This document shows, piece after piece, positions 56,121-64,000 of a stretch of 64,000 nucleotides of DNA. The first letter of the stretch is position 1. Each line of letters opens with the position of its first letter. The stretch is taken from the NCBI RefSeq assembly GCF_029784165.1, contig NC_073696.1:242714892-242778891 (forward strand), in the 5' to 3' direction. The notes below the pieces were generated by a model. It was not told the origin of the DNA and made no database searches. It was given only the letters and a program-made list of their open reading frames with translations. The position numbers and the translations under genes are program-made. Source of the stretch: Wyeomyia smithii. Its lineage: Eukaryota > Arthropoda > Insecta > Diptera > Culicidae.

Positions 56121-59085
56121 CTTTCAAGGTCTAAAGGTCTAAAAATCGAAAAGCTAAAACGGTAAATGGCGTCGTATGAAAAGTTTTAGATTCTAAAAAT
56201 CTAGAAATCTATGGGTTAAAAAGTATGTGGGCCTAAAAGTCTATAAGTCTATTTTCTAAAAGTTTCTGCTAAAAGTCTAGAAAATCTAAAAATCTATGGG
56301 TCGAAGAGTCTATGTGTCTAAAAGTCTGAAGGACTAAAACTCTATGTGACTATAGGTCTATGGGTCTGTGCGTCTCAAAGTTTATGGGTCTAAAATTCTA
56401 CGCGTTTCAATGTTTATGGGTTTAAAAGTCTTTGGTCTAAAAGTTCCAAAGTCTATGGGTAAAAAAATTTTGGGTCTAGAAGTATACGGGTCTGAAAGTC
56501 TATCGATCTAAAGGCTATGGGTCTTCAAAAGTATGGGTCTAAAAGAATATGAGTTTGAAAGTTTGTGATCGAAAATTCCATGGGTCTAAATGTCTATTTT
56601 TAAGAGTCTAAAAGCCTCAAAACCTATGGGTCTAAAAGTCTATGGGTATAAAAGTTTTTGTGTATGAAAGTCTAAAGGACTAAAATTCTGTGTCTATAAG
56701 TCTATGGGTCTAGTCGTCTCAAAGTTTATGGATCTAAAAGTCTGCGCGTCTCGAAGTTGATGGATCTAAAAGTCTTAAAGTCTATGGGTCAAAAAATTTT
56801 GAGTCTAGAAGTCTATTGATCTGAAAGTCTATGGGTCTAAAAGTCTATGGATCTTAAAGACTATGGGTCTAAAAGTCTATGCGTCTAAAAGTTTATGGGC
56901 CCAAAAGTCAACGCGTCGCAAAATTTATGGGTCTAAAAGTTAAAGTCTATGAGTCAAAAAGTTTGAGTCTAAAAGTCTACGGGTCTAGAAGTCTCTGGAT
57001 CTAAAAGCCTATTGATATAAAAGTCTATGGGTCTTTAAGACTATGGGTCTAAAAGTCTATGGCTCTAGAAGTCTATAGGTCTAAAAGTTTATGGGTCTAA
57101 AAGTTTTAATGTCAAAACAGTCAAAATGTCGAAAAAGTGTAAATGACAAAAAGTTTTCTGGGTCTAAAAGTCTACGGGTCTTAAAGTCTATCGATCTAAA
57201 GATCTATGGGTCTTAAAGACAATGGGTCTTAAAGACTATGGGTCTAAAAGAATATGGGTTTAAAAGTTTGTGAATCGAAAAGTCCATGGGTCTAAATGTC
57301 TATCTTTCTAAGTTTTTGGTCTAAAAGTCTAAAACTCTAAGAATCTGTGGGTCTAAAAGTCTGAAGGACTAAAATTCTATGTGTCTTTAAGTCTATGGGT
57401 CTATTCGTCTCAAAGTTTATGGGTCTAAAAGTCTGCGCGTCTCGAAGTTTATGGGTCTAAAAGTCTTTGGTCCAACATTTTAAAGTCTATGGGTCAAAAA
57501 ATTTTGAGTCTAAAAGTCTATTGATCTAAAAGTCTATGGGTCTAAAAGTCTATGGATCTTAAAGTCTATGGATCTTAAAGACTATGGGTATAAAAGTCTA
57601 TGGGTTTAAAAATCTATGGGTCTAAAGGTCTACGGGTCTAGAAGTCTATGGATCTAAAAATCTATTGATATAAAAGTCTATGGGTCTATAGATCTATGGG
57701 TCTTTAAGACTATGGGTCTAAAAGTCTATGGCTCTAGAATTCTATGGGTCTAAAAGTTTGTGGGTCTAAAAGTCTAAATGTCGAAACAGTCAAAAGTCGT
57801 AAAAGTGTAAATGGCAAAAAGCGTCTCAAAGTTTATGGGTTTAAAAGTATTGAGTTTATGGGTTTAAAAGTCTGAAAGTCTTTAAGTCTATGGCGAAAAA
57901 AAATTGGGTCTAAAAGGCTATGGGTCTAAAAGTCTATGTGTCTAAAAGTCTGTAGGTCTAAAACTCTATGTGTCTATGAGTCTATAGGTCTAATAGTCTT
58001 TGCGTCTAAAAGTTTATGGGTCTAAAAGTCTACGCATCTCAAAGTTTAAGGGTCTAAAAGTCTTGGATCTAAAGTCTTAAAGTCTATGGGTCAAAAAAAT
58101 TTGGGTCTAAAAGTCTACGGGTCTAATAGTCTATGGGTCTGGAAGTCTATAGATCTTAGAATCTATGGGTCCTCAAGACTATGGGTCTAAAAGTGTATGG
58201 GTCTAAAGTCTTTGTTCTAAAAGCCTATTGATCTAAAAGTCTATGGGTCTACAAATCTATGGATCATAAAGACTATGGGTCTATAATTCTATGGGTCTAA
58301 AATTCTATGGGTCTAAAATTCTATGGGTCTAGAAGTCTATGTGTCTAAAAGTCTGGAGATCTAAAAGTCTATGTGTCTATGAGTCTATAGGTCTAAAAGT
58401 CCATGCGTCTGAAAGTTTATGGCTTTAAAAGTCTACGCGTCGCAAAGTTTATGGGTCCAAAAGTCTTTGGTCTAAAAGTCTTAAAGTCTATGGTTCAAAA
58501 AGTTTGAGTCTTAAAGTCTACGGGTCTAGAAGTCTATGGATCTAAAAGTCTATTGATATAAAAGTCTATGGGTCTATAAGTCTATGGATCTTTAAGATTA
58601 TGGGTCTAAAAGTCTATGGCTCTAGAAGTCTATAAGTCTAAAAGTTTATGGGTCTAAAAGTCTAAATGTCAAAACAGTCAAAAAGTCGTAAAAGTGTAAA
58701 TGACAAAAAGTTTTGTGGGTCTAAAAGTATCTGCTCTAAAAGTCTTTAAGTCTATGGCACAAAAAAATTTTGGGCCTAAAAGTCTATGGCTCTAAAAGTC
58801 TATGTGTCTAAAAGTCTGGAGATCAAAAGTTTATGGGTCTAGAAGCCTACGCATCTCAAAGTTCATGGGTCTAAAAGTCTTAAAGTCTATGGGTCAAAAA
58901 ATTTTGGTCTAAAAGTCTATGGGTCCAAAAGTCTATTGATCTTAGAGTCTATGGGTCCTCAGGACTATGGGTCTAAAAGTGTATGGGTCTAAAAGTATAC
59001 GCGTCTAAAAGTTTATGGGTCTAAAAGTCTGTGGGTCTAAAATTCTAAATGTCAAAAAGTCATAAAAGTGTAAACGACTAAAAGC
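56121..59085 (+). repeat. 16-bp satellite (GTCTATGGGTCTAAAA unit)
   Basis: About 3 kb of a 16-bp unit made of two related 8-mers, GTCTATGG and GTCTAAAA, with frequent variants (TACGCGTC, TCAAAGTT). Longer recurring phrases, for example 'GTCAAAA..GTCGTAAAAGTGTAAATGACAAAAAG' near 57110, 57780 and 58665, suggest higher-order repeats of roughly 0.7-0.9 kb. Non-coding. Confidence 0.9.
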
Positions 59086-62000
59086 TAATCTATTTAAAAT
59101 AAAAAAAGTGAAAGTAAAACGTAAACAATGAAGTATGAAAAAAAAAGCTGAATGTCTCTATATTATCAATATAAAGTAGATGTCAATTTTTTAATTTGAT
59201 ATCCATTATATCGTTGTCACGCTTAAACAACAAACAGGACCAGTTCAACTTCGACTCTATGTCTGACACGCTCCTGCTTAGAAATGTAACAACTTTTGCT
59301 TTTCACGGCATGATCAGTTCGACATCGGAGCTGCAGCTTCGTGGTGGCTCCAGCTTCCCACACGTTATAGGTGTTACTCGCGAGGTTCACATGAAACACA
59401 GTCGGTCGCGCGAGCAATCCGCGGTACTTCCACGAGTTCGAAGTGTTGTGTTGAAATCTGTCAACTTGCCCGTTGGCGCCATACATGTGGGACATGTGGC
59501 AATCTGAACATGAAAAATAAAATTGAAAGCCACGATCGTGACCGGGAGGTTTCTCGTCTACTTTGAAATGCTAAACTGACTGTGTAACGTTAATATCTCT
59601 GTTGGCTATCATTACATATGAAGTGAAAAGTGGGACAAATCTTCTTCTCTACTGTTTATTATGTTTGAACTACGAACCGCGAAGGATTTTTTTAGAATCA
59701 GACTATGAAGTAAATAAATGAAGTCACATCATAGCCATTAGACACCTTGCAGTAATCAACCGATCCATTCCTTTAGGTAATAAAACCGTCCCGAGCAACG
59801 CGATCGATAAAAGCAATTATTGGTTTCGGTTTATGTGGCAACGATATGTCCGTTTTTCTTGCTCGTTCCGTTCCGTTCCGTTGTTATCGTCACCGAGGGG
59901 TTTCGTTCCGGCGGAGGTCGTGTGTGCTGCACACGATTGATGGCCACTTTTTCTCAAGCCCGATGCCACATGTCTGTGCCATTGTGTTCCGAGGGCGAAT
60001 CGTGATGCGAATTTCCAGAAGTGGATTATCGCACAATGGCAGCTACAGCAGCAGCAGCAGCCAAGAGTCACTGCCGGAAAATGAACTCTTTCCTCGGCGG
60101 GTTTCCATCTGATGGCGGTGGCGGTCAGTCGTTAGTGGATATCGCTTCTGGCGAAAAGATTTATCTAGTTGTACAGAGTGTGGAGGTGGAGAGCCGTTCG
60201 ATTCTAGCTCAGGAAAAGTAAAACGTTTTATCGATTCCCTGTATGAGCCCCCGGTTGTTTCTGAAAGGAAATTTGAGATTGCGACGGCGATTGAATTACA
60301 AGAGCGCACAAGTGCTCGAGCTGCGGCGGTATATCGCATTATGGCGATGAAAGGGTTCTCAGCGTCATTTTGAGTCGAGTGTCAAGAAGGAAGAAAAACA
60401 AAAAAGAAAAGAAAAATCGAAGGGAGCAATTACACTCGGGTCGCCTAATTAAATTTTCCCACTTTTGTCACAACAGTCAGTTGGTGCCTGCAGCAGACAG
60501 CTACAAATTGTTGTGACAGGTTCTATTTCTTGGAAGACAAAGTGAATGAACGGCTTGTTTTCGGAAAAAGATACACACTTAATTATGTTTCGTTCTATTA
60601 ATTGACACTTGGTGATCGTTGAGTAAAATTATTTTCTGTTGGCGCAAGATGCGTAGAATGTAATTTTTACGAAGATAAAATAAATCTAGAAGATACGATA
60701 TAATCTTATAATCTCCAGGATCAGGACAGATCAGGATCAGAACGCAAGCAATCCAACTTGAAATTAATATTTCAAAAATATCACCCGAAAACAAGTTATT
60801 AAATATTCAGGCAATTTTCTGCTCCCATCAGACTTTGGTAGGCACCTATAACGAAACTACGTCGAAAGTGATAAAATAGGCATTGACAAGCTAATAACAT
60901 TGAACAGTGAATAAATTATACCATTTTACGCTGGGGATATTTCATTAGAAAGGCAACGCGAAAGCGACCGGTGAGTTGTCCCTAATGTGGCGCGAAGGAA
61001 CAGTAAACGACATTACACGGGAAACTCCTCCCGTGAAAGAGCCAGGCAAGGCATGAAAATTTTAATACTCCCGAAACGACGAATAAACTTCTCGCGTCCC
61101 GTATAGTCACACCCCTCCTCCTCCCTTGCCGTAAGCGCGAACTCACCTCCGATGTCGACTGTTGTTACTAAGATGAACCCAGAAGCAACAACAAAACCAA
61201 CCAGTAGCGCTTTTCCTCCCACGTCGCGAAAACCAGAACGCGGGCGAGAGAGGAGGGGTGACACGCGAAGTTAATCTTCTCGAAATTATTTTGTCATTTC
61301 TCGAAAACTCTCTCGGGGATATATTTTTCACTTTGTTCTTTTGCCCGCGCGAAAAGTGCCTGACGTCGTCGGAGTAAAGCGATGCCTTGGAGCCTCGAAG
61401 AGCGGACGTCTTTTCCAGCTCGAAAACAGCCTTCGGGGGTGGGGTTTCTTCTTCTCGCGATTGTGGGGAGAGGTATGATAGTATGATAAAACGTCATACT
61501 GTCTAGTCGGAGAACACGGCAAACAGCGACAGCCTCCTCATGCTACACGAATTCTTTTCACTTTGTTTCGTTTACTAACCGCCAGCTAGAGGAGAAAGCT
61601 TCAAACCATTGACTTCAAAAGGAGATGGCTGTTGCTCGAAGGCTGTTTTGAATATGTATAAATGTGTCTTTAGTAACTACCAACGGCAACGCTTTGAATT
61701 GAATTTTGCTTAGGACGTATCCCATTTCTCACACCCTCTGCCATCATTAATAAATGATGAGTGCAAGTTTGAATAATTGACGATGTGAAAATATTGAAAT
61801 TTTATGTGTTTGCAGCTAGAGTGGAACACTTTGTTATCTAATATTTCACTGGATTTCAAATTGCAGTGTTCCCCTTCTATTCAACACAATGAAACAAAAT
61901 ACGTCACACGAAATTGGTCCTTTATCCAACTGACGTCTTGTGGAACCATCGTCTGTTGCTGCTGCTGCCGGCCAATGAAATAAACTTAGAGAATGTTCCA

Positions 62001-64000
62001 TTAAAATTTCTTCAATTCACCTTAACCTTTGATTCCAGCCACAGCCTTTCCCTGCCCCAGGGCAGCAGGGTTCATAGTTTCAAGATGTTGCGCTTCAAGT
62101 CCCAAATGCACAAACAATTCTAGTCATAAACGGAGGCACGGTCGCACCTGAGCCGAGCCAAAAGATTTTCTATCGCACACTATCTCTAAGTAAGACAAGA
62201 GTAGTGCAACAGCGACAGAGAGACTGAAAATTTGCAGTTCAACTCAATAAAATGTAAGCTTTGCTTACACATAATTTTATTAGATTACACCAACAACTTG
62301 CTACCAATCTCCGAGACCGAGAAACCGAACACGATGGCGGCATCCCCGGGAGGCAAAACGATTGAGACAAAGTGCGCCGGTTTTACCGTCGGAGACTGTA
62401 CCGATTGTAGCTGTAGCTAGATTTGATTTGCGCTTCGAAGTAGGAATGTCAACCAGCGAGGTGAGGTTAGGTTGTGCACAAGCTGTGACCGCTCCTCGAA
62501 GGAAACCGGAGCAGCCCCACATAGCAGATGTGGAAATCGTTGCTAACGAGACTAAATTGAGGAATGATAGTTTCACGCGTTTATGCATTTAATCACAGGC
62601 CGTTTCAAAGCCAGTTAGTAGGTGCTTGGGGCGGGTTTCGTCGTTTACTGGGACAGATCTCTAGTTGTAAACAGAGTATGTAATTTTATGCGGCAGTAGT
62701 TGCATGATTGGGATCAGATAGACTTAACCAAAATAATGCAACATTTCGACATTTCGACTTCAGCTAAACATTTCAGATCGGAATTTGTGTTTATGCCGTA
62801 ATTTGATGATGTTTTATCTAGCCAAAATACATACATCGACATCATTGTTTGTAATAAAAATGAAATTAAGTCCTTTTTTGTTCAATACCTCGTCCAATCT
62901 TACACTACCTTCCCGACGAATTGTTATGGAGACTTACAGGAATTTATACTCAGTCAAAACCTGAAGTTTTTCGCTTCTAAAATGGTTCACCGTGATTTTT
63001 TTGTCAAAAATTTTGTGCAGTTCAGCGTGAAATGCGCTTGCACAACGCTTTTTGTTCGACGCCATTTTGAACAAAACAAAAAACTGGTATAAAGAGCGAG
63101 AGAGAGAGAGAGAGAGAAAGAGAGCGCTTACATATACATACTCTCATTTTTCTCTGAGCATGCTTGCAGTAAGAGAGCCTTGAATTTCAGTTGTCACCCG
63201 TTCACAAAAATTCAAAGGAATATTCAACAACCTGGTGTCAGTCCAATTTCTTCGGCAGATTTGTATTAAATAATGCGTGTCTTTTTTGTTCTAGCGATTT
63301 AAAGTTAGATTTAACAAATAAAAATACCCGAGAAAAGCTCGTTCCTTTGAAACTTGACCTTCTGAACATTTGAAACATAACATTCAAACATATATGAACA
63401 TACATTAACACATGAAAAAAAAACATGAAATAGTTATGTTTCAAATAAAATAATGATGATGGTCCCACCTCATACCCCTACATTGGTTTGAGCTGGACAA
63501 TTTATCTATATGAGATATTTTTAAAAACATGCAATGTAACCAGTTGGCAAACAAATAACGGACTGGTTATTAATTTCAGACATAGTAACCCTTCAATAAA
63601 ATACCAATAATTAAAAAAAAAAATTGACGGATTTCCAATCCAAGGCTCATCCAGAACGTTTCCAACCCGAAAACTATCTGGACTTGATTAGGAATTGAAC
63701 CTAATGTTTAAGAGCGTTCACTAATCAGAATTGGTTCTAGATAACGATCTAGAACTACGAGAGAGATCCAATGCTACTATAGTTCTCGATAACGAGCTCT
63801 ACAGATCACAGGCAAACTCAAGCCTTTTCAGTTTTCGCTCCAAACCCTATTTTAAATTGTGAAAACAGATGAATTGTTAAAAAGAAAGTAAAATAATTTA
63901 GAAAACATTACAAGCCAAAAAGCAATTTGTCAACCCGATATGCTTTTTGTTTCCATTTCAGGGGTTTAAACCTGATGTACTCATATCAAGTTTGTCTATG
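59086..64000. other. Intergenic, no convincing gene
   Basis: Unique-looking DNA. A CAG-type microsatellite lies at 60046-60062 and a (GA)n tract at 63098-63117. Frames at 59196-59507 and 62232-62592 have no domain or clear start, and I do not call them. The stretch 61000-61500 is less A+T-rich. Confidence 0.45.

Overview
The window looks like intergenic or intronic DNA from a culicine mosquito (Aedes type). It is A+T-rich, full of transposon relics, and has one convincing host gene in 64 kb. Evidence for this origin: a Juan/Jockey-type LINE, DD37E-type mariner relics, an RTE-like LINE family in several broken copies, tRNA-derived SINEs, many MITEs and long degenerate satellites. The species call is inference from repeat content and gene style; no search was run.

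Layout. 1-9.4 kb: a series of small inverted-repeat elements (MITEs), a dead LINE reverse transcriptase fragment (3.2-4.2 kb), and two hAT-like elements, one inserted in the end of the other (6.35-8.65 kb). 9.6-11.1 kb: the host gene, one coding exon for a 461-residue secreted tyrosine-rich preproprotein, with a splice acceptor just upstream and a poly(A) signal downstream. 12.6-17.0 kb: three decayed mariner transposases around a palindromic MITE. 17-24 kb: mostly featureless, with a second copy of a TA-flanked MITE. 24-31 kb: a cluster of broken RTE-like LINE copies in both orientations, with microsatellites. 31-35.9 kb: no recognisable gene. 35.9-36.6 kb: another RTE-like fragment. 37.6-41.1 kb: a 5'-truncated Juan-like LINE with 14-bp target duplications, an intact endonuclease and reverse transcriptase, and one frameshift. 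42.5-44.1 kb: an LTR-like block next to an inverted Ty3/Gypsy pol relic. 46.7 kb: a perfect 68-bp inverted-repeat MITE with perfect 8-bp target duplications. 48.7-59.1 kb: three satellite blocks (two of an 11-bp unit, one of a 16-bp unit) with two tRNA-derived SINEs. 59-64 kb: no recognisable gene.

How it fits together. The host gene is isolated, with no operon-like or pathway context. The rest is a record of transposition: fairly fresh insertions (the Juan-like LINE, the 46.7-kb MITE) beside old, frameshifted relics. I found no rRNA, tRNA gene, CRISPR array or multi-gene system. The most interesting items are the nested and palindromic elements, the higher-order duplication inside the 11-bp satellite, and the uncharacterised secreted protein.
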